Below, piece by piece: positions 53,264 through 61,687 of a DNA stretch of 64,000 bases (position 1 is its first letter; each line of letters starts with the position of its first letter). The translations under genes and the position numbers were made by a program. Under the pieces are notes generated by a model. That model made no database searches, was not told the origin of the DNA, and saw only the letters and a program-made list of their open reading frames with translations. The stretch comes from Streptomyces sp. HUAS YS2 (GTDB lineage: Bacteria > Actinomycetota > Actinomycetes > Streptomycetales > Streptomycetaceae): assembly GCF_033343995.1 (NCBI RefSeq), contig NZ_CP137573.1:7721001-7785000 (forward strand). The letters run 5' to 3'.

Positions 53264-54751
53264 ATGTTCCGGATCATGCGAGACAACCGGGCGTGGAGGG
53301 GACTGGCCGTCCTCACGCTGCCGACCTTGATCGTAGCCATGGACACGACGGCGCTGCTGCTGGCGCTGCCACGGCTGAGCGCCGACCTGGGGGCCACCGG
53401 CGTGCAGCAGCTGTGGATCAGCGACAGCTACGGGTTCCTCGTCGCCGGCCTGGTCATCACGATGGGCACCCTCGGCGACCGGATCGGCCGCCGCAGACTG
53501 CTGATGACCGGTGCCGCGGCGTTCGCGGTTCTGTCGGTCGTCGCCGCCTTCGCGACCGACCCGCTGACGCTGATCGTCGTGCGTGCGCTGCTGGGCGTCG
53601 CCGGAGCGACCCTGGCACCTTCCACGCTCGCCCTGATCACGAACATGTTCCGGGACGGACGGCAGCGCGGGCAGGCCATCGCCGTCTGGGCGACCTGCCA
53701 GTTCACGGGCGGCGCGCTCGGACCCGTACTCGCCGGCTTCCTGCTCCAGCACTTCTGGTGGGGATCGGTGTTCCTGGCCGCCGTCCCGGCGATGGCCGTG
53801 CTGCTGCTCGCCGGGCCGTTCCTGCTGCCGGAGTTCCGCGACGAGCGGGCCGGGCGGCTGGACCCGGCGAGTGTCGCACTGTCGCTCGTCGCGATGCTGT
53901 CGACGGTGTACGGCATCAAGCAACTGACCGTCGACGGCGAGCGACTGGTGCCCGCGGCGGCCCTCGTCGTCGGTGCGGCCACCGGCTGGCTGTTCGTCCG
54001 CCGGCAGTTGCGGCTGGCGACGCCGCTGCTCGACCTGCGTCTGCTGCGGAATCGCCCGTTCAGCGCCGTGCTCGTCGGGTTGGTCCTCGCCGGCGTGGCG
54101 ATGGCCGGAACGGGCCTGGTGGTGACCCAGTACCTCCAGGGCGTGCTGGGCTTCTCGCCGTTCGCCTCGGCGGTGCTGTTCGCGCCGATGGGCCTGGGCG
54201 TGGCGGTCGGCACGATGACCGCGCCGGCGCTGGCTGGGCGGATGAGGCAGACGACGGCGATCGCCGGGGGCCTGACGGCGTCCGCGCTGGGCAGCCTCCT
54301 GCTGGTCGCCGTCGACGGCCCGGACGACCTGCCGCTGGTGATGACCGGCATCGCCGTACTGGCGCTGGGCACCGGTCCCCTCTTCGCGCTCGGCACCGGG
54401 CTGATCGTCGGCTCCGTGCCGCCGGAGCGCGCGGGCTCGGCGGCGGCGATGTCGGAGACCGGCAACTACCTCGGCGGCTCGCTCGGCTTCGCCCTGCTCG
54501 GCACGGTGGCCGCGGTGGTCTACCGCAACGGCACGGCCGGCACGTCCGACTCGCTGGCCGGCGCGCTCGCCCCTGGCGGGGACGCGGAACTCCTCCACAC
54601 CGCGCGCGAGGCGTTCACCACGAGCCTCCATGTCACGGGCGCGGTCGCGGCGGCGGTCTTCGCCGCCGCGACCGTACTGACCCTGACCGCGCACCCGACC
54701 CGCCGGCCCGCCGCGCCCGTGGTCCCGGTGGGCGCGAACCGGGGTGAGTGA
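53264..54751 (+). CDS. Drug-type MFS exporter (DHA2-like)
   Basis: 495-aa major facilitator with about fourteen hydrophobic helices. The intracellular loop signature after helix 2 is GTLGDRIGRRRLLM. The early motif AMDTTALLLALPRLSADL is typical of DHA2 drug exporters such as those for methyl viologen, lincomycin or actinorhodin-like compounds. ATG 53264 is chosen with AGG just before it; ATG 53276 is an alternative. It is divergent from the ECF42 unit, which may control it through the shared region. Substrate unknown. Confidence 0.88.
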   Translation: MFRIMRDNRAWRGLAVLTLPTLIVAMDTTALLLALPRLSADLGATGVQQLWISDSYGFLVAGLVITMGTLGDRIGRRRLLMTGAAAFAVLSVVAAFATDPLTLIVVRALLGVAGATLAPSTLALITNMFRDGRQRGQAIAVWATCQFTGGALGPVLAGFLLQHFWWGSVFLAAVPAMAVLLLAGPFLLPEFRDERAGRLDPASVALSLVAMLSTVYGIKQLTVDGERLVPAAALVVGAATGWLFVRRQLRLATPLLDLRLLRNRPFSAVLVGLVLAGVAMAGTGLVVTQYLQGVLGFSPFASAVLFAPMGLGVAVGTMTAPALAGRMRQTTAIAGGLTASALGSLLLVAVDGPDDLPLVMTGIAVLALGTGPLFALGTGLIVGSVPPERAGSAAAMSETGNYLGGSLGFALLGTVAAVVYRNGTAGTSDSLAGALAPGGDAELLHTAREAFTTSLHVTGAVAAAVFAAATVLTLTAHPTRRPAAPVVPVGANRGE

Positions 54752-54833
54752 GGGCTTCAGGGCGGTCAGGAAGGAGAGCGTGTCTCGTTGATCGGTCGAT
54801 GCCGGCCGATCCACCGCCGCCCGGGCGCCCTGG

Positions 54834-56291
54834 TCAGGCCTGCGGAACGCGCAGGGTGTGGCGACCCTCGGCGAGGTCGAAGGCGACGCCGTCGACGGTG
54901 AGCCCGAGCGGTCCGCTCGCCTCCACGCTCAACAGGCCGTCTCCGTCGTCGATCACGCTCAGCGACGTCGCGCCGCACCACAGGCCCCGGATGCCGGCCG
55001 CATGACCGGGTCCGGGGCGAGTCCAGGTCACCTCGTTGCGGGGCGCGTCGACCCGGAAGCCGAGGACGTGTTCGATGAGCATGGCGATTGGGGCGAGCGC
55101 GGACCAGCCACAGAAGTCGGGGCGGACGATGTACTGGTCGTCCTTGCCGGTCGACGGTGCGGCGAAGTCCGGCGCGTACACCTCCCAGATCGTCGACGGG
55201 CTGTACTCGGTGTAGGTCCGTGCCATGTGGTCGAGGAGCCGTCGTGCGGCGCGGGCCGCCACGGCGCCGTGTCCGGCGTCCGCGAGCGCCCGCGCACTCA
55301 TGTAGGCCAGCGGGATCCACACCCCACCGCGCCAGTAGTGACCCGTGCCCCGGAACGTCGTGTCCTCGCGTGCCACCGAGGGCCACGGCACGTCACCGCC
55401 GAACACAGCCTCGTCCTCCAGTGCGGCGGCCAGCCTCGCCGCCTGCTCCGGGCCGGACGTGCCGGCGAGCAGCGGCCAGTACGCGGCCGGCGTCTTCACC
55501 CGGTGGAAGTCGAACGGGGCGTCGGAGGCACGGTCGAAGTACATCCCCGCCTCCGGGTCCCAGAAGTCCTCGACCAGCTTGACCAGTTCGGCGTGGCGGG
55601 CCGAGAACTCGGCCGAGAGGTCGTGGTCCCCCACGAGCTCGGCGAGCCGGGCGATGCTCCGCGCCGAGAGGGCCTGCTGCGCCGCGGCGTCGAACCAGAG
55701 GATGTCGCCGTACGTGCCGCCGTCCCCCTGCTCACTGGCCCGTGGCGTGTTGTCCATGCCGCTGCACACACCGTTCCAGAGGTAGCCCAGGTCGGTGCGT
55801 TCGACGGCGGTGGGCACGACGCTGTACGGGAAGAGCGATCCCGGCCGGACCGTGTCGAAGAAGGTGAAATGCTGCTGCAGGTAACCCCGTTCGAGGATGC
55901 GGGCCACCCGTGCGAGGTCGCCCGTGTGGCGGACGTACTCCTCCTCCGACCAGGCGAACAGCGGCGGATTGTCGGGGTGCTGGACGGACACCGAGGAGGC
56001 GGCGCCGTCGTACATCACCCCGTAGAAGTTCTCCAGGCTTTCGATGCCGGGGAACCTGCCGGGTGCGTACTTGCAGAAGTGCGCCATGAAGCAGGTGTCC
56101 CAGATCCAGATGGTGTGCGGGTCGAAGCCCTCGTCCATGTAGGGCGACTGCGCGACGCCCTCGCGCTCGACCACGTGGTCCCAGGCCATCGCCCAAGCGG
56201 CCCAGTAGAGCTCGATGAGGTGGGGGGCCGAGTCGAGGACCGGCTCGGGTATGCCGGAGCGGTCGAACGGTATCGGGCCGGACGATGTCAT
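54834..56291 (-). CDS. Trehalase/GH63-like alpha-glycosidase
   Basis: 485-aa (alpha/alpha)6-barrel glycosidase, nearest to the mannosylglycerate-hydrolase/GH63 and trehalase-like group. Motifs include FDPHTIWIWDTCFMAHFCKYA, EAGMYFDRASD, HYWRGGVWIPLAYM and FCGWSALAPIAMLIEHVLGF; catalytic acids are expected in the WD and later D/E residues. A small beta-domain closes the C-terminus. No signal peptide is seen, so it acts on an internal sugar or glycoside. ATG 56291 is chosen. A perfect 50-bp palindrome lies 35 bp upstream. Confidence 0.8.
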   Translation of the reverse strand: MTSSGPIPFDRSGIPEPVLDSAPHLIELYWAAWAMAWDHVVEREGVAQSPYMDEGFDPHTIWIWDTCFMAHFCKYAPGRFPGIESLENFYGVMYDGAASSVSVQHPDNPPLFAWSEEEYVRHTGDLARVARILERGYLQQHFTFFDTVRPGSLFPYSVVPTAVERTDLGYLWNGVCSGMDNTPRASEQGDGGTYGDILWFDAAAQQALSARSIARLAELVGDHDLSAEFSARHAELVKLVEDFWDPEAGMYFDRASDAPFDFHRVKTPAAYWPLLAGTSGPEQAARLAAALEDEAVFGGDVPWPSVAREDTTFRGTGHYWRGGVWIPLAYMSARALADAGHGAVAARAARRLLDHMARTYTEYSPSTIWEVYAPDFAAPSTGKDDQYIVRPDFCGWSALAPIAMLIEHVLGFRVDAPRNEVTWTRPGPGHAAGIRGLWCGATSLSVIDDGDGLLSVEASGPLGLTVDGVAFDLAEGRHTLRVPQA

Positions 56292-56326
56292 GGGCAGAAG
56301 ATCCTCGTCCCGTAGGGGTTTTGATC

Positions 56327-56376
56327 CCGGTTCCTCTCGGCCGCGGCCACCGGTGGCCGCGGCCGAGAGGAACCGG
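56327..56376. repeat. Perfect 50-bp palindrome
   Basis: Positions 56327-56376 are exactly self-complementary: 25-bp arms beginning CCGGTTCCTCTCGGCC with no spacer, centred between 56351 and 56352. It lies between the end of the P450 gene and the start of the glycosidase gene on the minus strand. As RNA it would form an extremely stable hairpin; there is no T-run. It may terminate the P450 transcript or shield the glycosidase leader. Confidence 0.9.
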
Positions 56377-56460
56377 ATGGTGGCGGCCCGGAACCTACCG
56401 CAGAATAAATAACTGCGTCCAGTATTGATTTCCGGTCGGTCACCACACAGCGGCGAGGGG

Positions 56461-57714
56461 TCAACTCGGAAGCCGCGTGGGCCCCTTAGCCATGGACGCC
56501 TTCCCCCGTCGCAGGTCTTCGCCGTCAACGTCCCAGGTGACGGGGAGGCTCTTCACCCCGTAGATGTCCGCGGTCTCGGGGCGCAGGGCGACCTCCTCGG
56601 CCGGTACGGCCAGGCGGAGCGTGGGGAAGCGCTCGATCAGTGCGGCGAGCGCGATCCGCATCTCGACGCGGGCCAACTGCTGGCCCAGGCACAGGTGGAC
56701 GCCGTGGCCGAAGGCCAGGTGTCCGCCCTGCTTCCGGTGGATGTCGAGGGTGTGGGGGTCGGTGTAGCGCTCGGGGTCGCGGTTGGCGGTGTTGTACGAC
56801 AGGACGACCGTCGTGCCCGCTTCGATGGTCTGGCCGCCCAGCTCGACGTCCACCAGCGCCGTCCGCATGAACGACTTGGCGACGCTGAGGTATCGCAGCA
56901 GCTCCTCGACCGCCTGGTCGATGAGCGTGGGATCGGCGCGCAGCGCGGCGAGCTGGTCCGGGTTCTGGAGCAGCGCGAACGTGCCGAGGGACAGCATGTT
57001 CGCGGTGGTGTCGAATCCGGCCGCCAGCAGGATCAGGCTGATCCCCTTCAGCTCCTCGTCGGTCAGGTCGCTGTCGGTGAGTTCGCTGAGCACGTCGTCC
57101 GTGGGGTTCGCGCGCTTGGCGGCCACGAGCTTCTCGAGGTAGTCCTGGGTCGCGGTGTAGGCGGCCAGCAGATCCTCGTCGCTCGTCTCCCCGTTCATGA
57201 ACTTGTCGATCTGCTCCTGGAAGGAGTCGCGGTCCTCGTACGGGACTCCCAGCAGCTCGCAGATGATGATGGTGGGGATGGGCTTGGCGAACGCGGCCAC
57301 CAGGTCGGCCGTCGGCCCGGAACTCTCCATCGCGTCCAGGCAGTCCGAGGTGATCTGCTCGATGCGCTCCGTGAGCAGCCGCATCCGGCGCACGGTGAAC
57401 TTGCCCACCAGCGGCTTGCGGTAGCGGCTGTGGTCCGGATCGTCCATGAGGAGGAACTCGCCGGGCGGCGCCGGCGGGATCTCGAAGTCGACCACGTTCA
57501 GCAGGTCCTTGCGCGAGCTGAACCGCGGGTCGGCCAGGACCGACCTGACGAGGTCGTATCCGGTGATCATCCAGCCGGGCTTTCCGCCGGGGTGGGTGTA
57601 GCGGCTGATGGCGCCGTGCTGCCGGGCCTCGATCAGCTCGGCCGGCGGGTCGAACGGGCAGCCGGGCCGACGCTCCGCAGGCAGTGTCGTGACGGTGTGG
57701 ACGGATTCACCCAT
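56461..57714 (-). CDS. Cytochrome P450 (CYP105/107-like)
   Basis: 417-aa soluble P450. The haem loop is FGHGVHLCLGQQLAR (starting about residue 335, Cys about 342), the ExxR is in EELLRYLS, and the I-helix has the canonical AGFDTTANML. LLMDDPDHSRYRKPLVGKFT is the conserved C-helix region. ATG 57714 was chosen over 57720 because GAGG is 7 nt before it. No redox partners are adjacent. The promoter region carries three TGCAATGA repeats, so a dedicated repressor or activator is likely. Substrate unknown. Confidence 0.92.
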   Translation of the reverse strand: MGESVHTVTTLPAERRPGCPFDPPAELIEARQHGAISRYTHPGGKPGWMITGYDLVRSVLADPRFSSRKDLLNVVDFEIPPAPPGEFLLMDDPDHSRYRKPLVGKFTVRRMRLLTERIEQITSDCLDAMESSGPTADLVAAFAKPIPTIIICELLGVPYEDRDSFQEQIDKFMNGETSDEDLLAAYTATQDYLEKLVAAKRANPTDDVLSELTDSDLTDEELKGISLILLAAGFDTTANMLSLGTFALLQNPDQLAALRADPTLIDQAVEELLRYLSVAKSFMRTALVDVELGGQTIEAGTTVVLSYNTANRDPERYTDPHTLDIHRKQGGHLAFGHGVHLCLGQQLARVEMRIALAALIERFPTLRLAVPAEEVALRPETADIYGVKSLPVTWDVDGEDLRRGKASMAKGPTRLPS

Positions 57715-57767
57715 GACCATTCCTCATCTCGCGGCAACACGCATTTGACGTTCCATGAAAGCTACGT

Positions 57768-57871
57768 TGCATTCAGATTGTCGTCAATCAACTGAAGGGC
57801 ATAACGGCAGGTCAGTGACTGCAAATTGATGCAATGACGCTGCCAGTGAATGCAATGATGCGTTGCAATGA
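57768..57871. promoter_or_regulatory. TGCAATGA repeat cluster between P450 and VOC genes
   Basis: TGCAATGA occurs at 57830-57837, 57851-57858 and 57864-57871. An inverted TTGCATTC at 57768-57775 mirrors GAATGCAA at 57848-57855. The region is markedly AT-rich compared with its surroundings and separates divergent genes. Spaced direct repeats suggest cooperative binding of a regulator. Confidence 0.6.
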
Positions 57872-57928
57872 GTAGAGGCGAAGGCAATACCGGTTGCTCG
57901 CGGCGGGCGCCTGCCTACACTGACGGGC

Positions 57929-58312
57929 ATGGCATGCCGCATCAGTGAACTGGTCATCGACTGCGCCGACCCCGAGCGGCTCGCCGCGTTCTGGAGCGAC
58001 GTCCTCGGCTACGTCGAACTCGACCGGGAGGACGACGGAAGCATCGAGATCGGTCCGGCCGACGCCGGCTTCGGCGGTGCGCAGCCCGTTCTCGTCCTCA
58101 GCCCCAGCGACGAACCGCGGACCGGGAAGCTCCGGCTGCACATCGACGTCAACGCCACCGACCGCGACCAGGGCGCCGAGTTGGAGCGATTGCTCGCCCT
58201 CGGCGCCAAGCCCGTCGATGTCGGTCAGACCGGCGACGAGAACTGGCACGTCCTGGCCGACCCGGAGGGCAACGAATTCTGCCTGCTGCACCAGCGGATC
58301 CAGCCCGTCTGA
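57929..58312 (+). CDS. VOC-superfamily (glyoxalase-like) protein
   Basis: 127-aa vicinal-oxygen-chelate protein, similar in layout to the pair at 30-31 kb. ISELVIDCADPERLAAFWSDVLGY opens the first module, KLRLHIDVN lies in the middle, and WHVLADPEGNEFCLLHQ ends the second. Ligand and reaction unknown. It is divergent from the P450 gene; the repeat cluster between them may regulate both. Confidence 0.82.
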   Translation: MACRISELVIDCADPERLAAFWSDVLGYVELDREDDGSIEIGPADAGFGGAQPVLVLSPSDEPRTGKLRLHIDVNATDRDQGAELERLLALGAKPVDVGQTGDENWHVLADPEGNEFCLLHQRIQPV

Positions 58313-58318
58313 CCCTGT

Positions 58319-58650
58319 TCAGGGGACGACCGGGGTGTCCGTCCATCGATAGACGTGCGCCAGGGCGGGGGAGACAATCGAGGTCGGGAGCTCGGGGTCG
58401 AACCAGCGGTCGACGTACGTCCAGTGGTAGGGGTGGAGCAGGTAGTCGCCCGTCAGGCCGTCGACGTCGGCGAACTCCTGCTCCCAGACGTGCGTCCAGC
58501 GCGCCGGCGCCGGCCGGCCCACGTCGGTGGTGACACGGCTCAGCGCCCACGCGCGGATCGCCGTGATGTGCTCCGGCATCCCCATGACGTCGGCCTCGAA
58601 GCGCGCCACGGTCTCCGGCGGGGTGCCGCCGAAACTGCCCGGCAGGTCGC
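58319..58650 (-). pseudogene. 5'-truncated Dabb-like (stress-responsive barrel) gene
   Basis: The frame encodes the C-terminal two thirds of a Dabb-type dimeric alpha/beta barrel protein (ARFEADVMGMPEHITAIRAW, then WTHVWEQEFADVDGLTGDYL and HPYHWTYVDRWFD). The family's N-terminal strand is missing. Upstream, the open frame continues to 58819 as unrelated, Arg/Ala-rich sequence without a ribosome site. It is probably a remnant after a deletion or rearrangement. A short plus-strand frame ending at 58826 (VDEARYRADLTATLTALLTA) resembles the tail of a TetR protein and may mark the other side of the junction. Confidence 0.5.
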
Positions 58651-58998
58651 GGCCCGCCGAGCAGCCGCGGACGCCGGGGAGTCGGGCCGCAGCCCGGTTC
58701 GCGGACCGCGCCCGGCAGCTCCGGTCCGGACGGACGCCCGCGGTGGACGAGGCGAGGTACCGCGCCGACCTCACCGCGACGCTCACGGCCCTGCTGACCG
58801 CCGCCGGCGCCGAGGACACGCCCTAGCGGTACAACCCCGTGGTCCCCGCAACCGAATCCACTGTTCGTCACCCTTCCGAGCGGGGAAGGATCGTCAGGCG
58901 AACCGTTTCGCCGCCCAGGGCACTAGCCTCGCCACTCCGGGGGCACGGGTTTCCCGGTGCGAACTGTCCGGACTGCCGCTTGGAGGGCGTCGACCACG

Positions 58999-59643
58999 AT
59001 GTCGGTGACGAACGACTGCGACAAGGCAGAGACCGCGGACGCACCGGACGCGCCACCGGGGCCGCGGGTACTGGTCCACACGCGCAGAGACCGTGAGCTG
59101 GCCGCGGCGACGTGGCTGCTCCTCGCGGCCCCCGACAGCACGACGGCACGGTACGAGTGGAACGCCTACGGCCTCGCCCTCCTCCGCTGCGGCGGCCTGT
59201 TCTCCGCCGTCCGGATCCCGGCCGGCCTCGTCCACGCGGCCGCCGGGACCGAGACCCGTGAGGGCGTGGCGACCTTCCTCACCGACGCCCTCGCGGGCGG
59301 CGCCGTCTTCCACGACGCCGGCGGCCGCCAGTACTACGCGCTCACCCCGGCCAGCACCGCCCGGATGTGGCGACTCACCGAAGCCGAATGCCTGGGCGAG
59401 GACGCCTTCCTGGGAGTCCCCGCCACCGACCTGACCGCCCCCGACCCCCGCTGCACCGCCCACTGGGTCGTACCCATGGCCGGACCGGCAGCCCTGTGCA
59501 TGCCGGGAGACGTGGCCCGCCTCGTCCTCACCGCCCGCGACCTGGCGGCGACCAGACACCAAGCCACCCACCCGGCAACCGCCGACCGGCGGAGTACCCG
59601 GGGAAACCGGACGAACCTGACACTGCCCCCGCTCCGCTCCTGA
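58999..59643 (+). CDS. Conserved actinobacterial protein of unknown function
   Basis: 214-aa soluble protein. The core pattern WNAYGLALLRCGGLFSAVRIPAGLVHAAAG, then YYALTPASTARMW, ECLGEDAFLGVPATDLT and HWVVPMAGPAALC, recurs in a Streptomyces family often found beside primase/polymerase-like or regulatory genes. Function not established. The C-terminal 40 residues are basic and variable. ATG 58999 is chosen; GGAGG lies about 12 nt upstream, rather far. It converges with the cyclodeaminase gene, 17 bp apart. Confidence 0.6.
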   Translation: MSVTNDCDKAETADAPDAPPGPRVLVHTRRDRELAAATWLLLAAPDSTTARYEWNAYGLALLRCGGLFSAVRIPAGLVHAAAGTETREGVATFLTDALAGGAVFHDAGGRQYYALTPASTARMWRLTEAECLGEDAFLGVPATDLTAPDPRCTAHWVVPMAGPAALCMPGDVARLVLTARDLAATRHQATHPATADRRSTRGNRTNLTLPPLRS

Positions 59644-59660
59644 TGTCTCCTGCCTGATGC

Positions 59661-60656
59661 TCAGGCGCCCAGGTCGATCCGAGTGCCCGTGCCGGATTCG
59701 GTGGCGAGGTCGATGAGGAGGCGGGCGAGGGCCAGGTCCTGGAGGCCGACGCCGACCGAGTTGAACATCGTGATGTCGGAGGGGGACGTACGGCCCGGTG
59801 CGAGTCCCTCCAGTACGTGCCCCAGCTCGCGGTCGAAGTCGGCCTCCGTGAGGGCTCCTTCGGCGAGGGGGATCAGGACCTCGCCCGACTTGAGGCGGGC
59901 GGTCGCGACGGAGTCGACGACGAGGCGGGAGCGTACGACGCCTTCCGTGTCGATCTCGCGATGGTCCGGGCGCGGCGGTGCGCCCACCGCGTTGACGTGT
60001 TGCCCCGGACGGAGCCAGGCGCCCTCGACGACCGGCTCGCGGGACGGGGTGAGGGTGCAGAGAACGTCCGCGGCCTCGGTCACCTGGCGGGGGCCGGAGA
60101 GGAGTTCGGCCCGCAGCCCGAACTCGCGCGTCACCTGGGCGACGAGGGCGGCGCCGTTCTCCGGGGTACGGCCCCACACCACGACCGATTCCCACTTCCT
60201 GACCGTCAGCAGGGCCCGCACATGGGCCAGCGCCAGCGGGCCCGTACCGATCAGCCCGAGGACGCGGGCGTCCTCGGCGGCGAGCGCCCGCGTGGCGACC
60301 GCCGTCGCCGCGGCGGTGCGGTAGCGGGTGATCAGCGCCCCGTCGAGCAGGGCCGCCACATCACCGTTCTCCGCCGACAGGGCCAGGACGGCCGAGCGCT
60401 GCGCGGGCAGCCCGCGCTCCCGGTTGCCGGGCAGGTCGGCCAGCAGCTTGACCGTCGCCAGGCCCGTCGGCGCCGACACGGCCGCCATGGGCAGGAACAC
60501 ACCGTCCGAGCCGGGGACTCCCATGGCAGGCGGCGCCGGCAGGACGGCGCGCCCCCGAGCCACGTCGCGGTGCGCCTGTTCCACCACCGCCTCCACCTCC
60601 GCGGTGGCGGGGTCGAGGAGCCGGTGGATCTCGGAACGGGTCAGGATCAGCGTCAT
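59661..60656 (-). CDS. Ornithine cyclodeaminase/mu-crystallin family protein
   Basis: 331-aa NAD(P)-dependent enzyme. The Rossmann loop is VLGLIGTGPLALAHVRALL. LATVKLLADLPGNRERGLP holds the family's catalytic Lys region, and INAVGAPPRPDHREID-like sequence (VNAVGAPPRPDHREIDTEGV) and VGVGLQDLALARLL follow. Members include ornithine cyclodeaminase, ketimine reductases and alanine dehydrogenase-like enzymes; the substrate cannot be fixed. ATG 60656 has GGAG 9 nt upstream. It lies downstream of the ABC permease genes, 107 bp apart and in the same direction, so its substrate could be imported by that transporter. Confidence 0.85.
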   Translation of the reverse strand: MTLILTRSEIHRLLDPATAEVEAVVEQAHRDVARGRAVLPAPPAMGVPGSDGVFLPMAAVSAPTGLATVKLLADLPGNRERGLPAQRSAVLALSAENGDVAALLDGALITRYRTAAATAVATRALAAEDARVLGLIGTGPLALAHVRALLTVRKWESVVVWGRTPENGAALVAQVTREFGLRAELLSGPRQVTEAADVLCTLTPSREPVVEGAWLRPGQHVNAVGAPPRPDHREIDTEGVVRSRLVVDSVATARLKSGEVLIPLAEGALTEADFDRELGHVLEGLAPGRTSPSDITMFNSVGVGLQDLALARLLIDLATESGTGTRIDLGA

Positions 60657-60763
60657 CGGGGGTGTCTCCGGTACATGAGGTGGGATTGCTTCGAGCGGGG
60701 TCCGGGCGCCGGGGCCGTCCCGGGCCCGGAACAAGGTGTCCATCGTCAACTTCCTCGCCTTCC

Positions 60764-61687
60764 TCAACTTCCCCGTACGAACGGCACGGTGAGCGCGGAC
60801 GGCGCCCGGCTTCGCCCGACCAGGCCGCTCACCGCCAGCAGCGCGAACACGTAGGGCAGCGTGGTCAGCAAGGGCGCGGAGACGTGCAGACCGAGAGCGG
60901 GCGCGGTGAACTGCAGGGACTGGATGATGCCGAAGAACAGGCAGGCGAGCACCGTCGGCCCGGCCCGCCACCGGCCCGCGATCACCGCGACGACCGCGAG
61001 GTAGCCGATCCCGGCGGTGATGTTGTCGCTGAACGCGTGCACCTCCGACAGCGCGAGGTGGGCGCCCGCCAGGGCGGCGGCAGCGCCCGTGAGCAGGACG
61101 ACGCCGTGGCGGATCGCGCGTACGGACAGCCCGCAGCGGTCCGCGGCGGTAGCGTTCTCCCCGACCGCGTCGACGGCCAGCCCCCACGAGGTGCGCCGCG
61201 CCCATCCGACCCCGAGGACTGCGGTCACGGCGAACGCCACGTAGCCGAGGGCACTCTGCTCGAACAGCGCGGGCCCCAGAACGGGGATGTCACGCAGGAC
61301 GGGCACCGGCAGCGGGTCGAATCCGGGCACGGAGTCCGCGGCGCCGTCGCCGAACAGCAGCCGGGCCGCGTACGTCGTACCGCCGAGCGCCAGCGCGTTG
61401 AGCGTGATGCCGGTGACGATCTGGTCGGCCCGCAGCGAGATACTGAGAACGGCCTGGAGCACGGCGAGGACGACTCCGGCGGCGAGGGCGGTGAACACAC
61501 CGACGACCGCACTGCCCGAGGCCAGCGCGCCGGCCGCGCCCGCGAACGCGCCGGTGAGCATCATCCCTTCGACCGACAGGTTGAGTACCCCCGCCCGCTC
61601 GCTGAGCAGTTCCCCGGCGGAGGCCAGCAGCAGCGGGACCGCGAGCCGGACCCCGCCCGCGGCGAGTTCGTCGAGTACGGCGCTCAT
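60764..61687 (-). CDS. BMP-type ABC transporter permease (second subunit)
   Basis: 307-aa integral membrane permease of the nucleoside/simple-sugar (RbsC-like, NupQ-like) family. About nine hydrophobic helices; family signatures are ERAGVLNLSVEGMMLTGAF and ITLNALALGGTTYAAR, then GENATAADRCGLSV, the coupling-loop-like cytoplasmic segment. ATG 61687 overlaps the stop of the first permease gene (ATGA). It is expected to pair with that permease and the ATPase to import nucleosides or a related solute. Confidence 0.9.
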   Translation of the reverse strand: MSAVLDELAAGGVRLAVPLLLASAGELLSERAGVLNLSVEGMMLTGAFAGAAGALASGSAVVGVFTALAAGVVLAVLQAVLSISLRADQIVTGITLNALALGGTTYAARLLFGDGAADSVPGFDPLPVPVLRDIPVLGPALFEQSALGYVAFAVTAVLGVGWARRTSWGLAVDAVGENATAADRCGLSVRAIRHGVVLLTGAAAALAGAHLALSEVHAFSDNITAGIGYLAVVAVIAGRWRAGPTVLACLFFGIIQSLQFTAPALGLHVSAPLLTTLPYVFALLAVSGLVGRSRAPSALTVPFVRGS

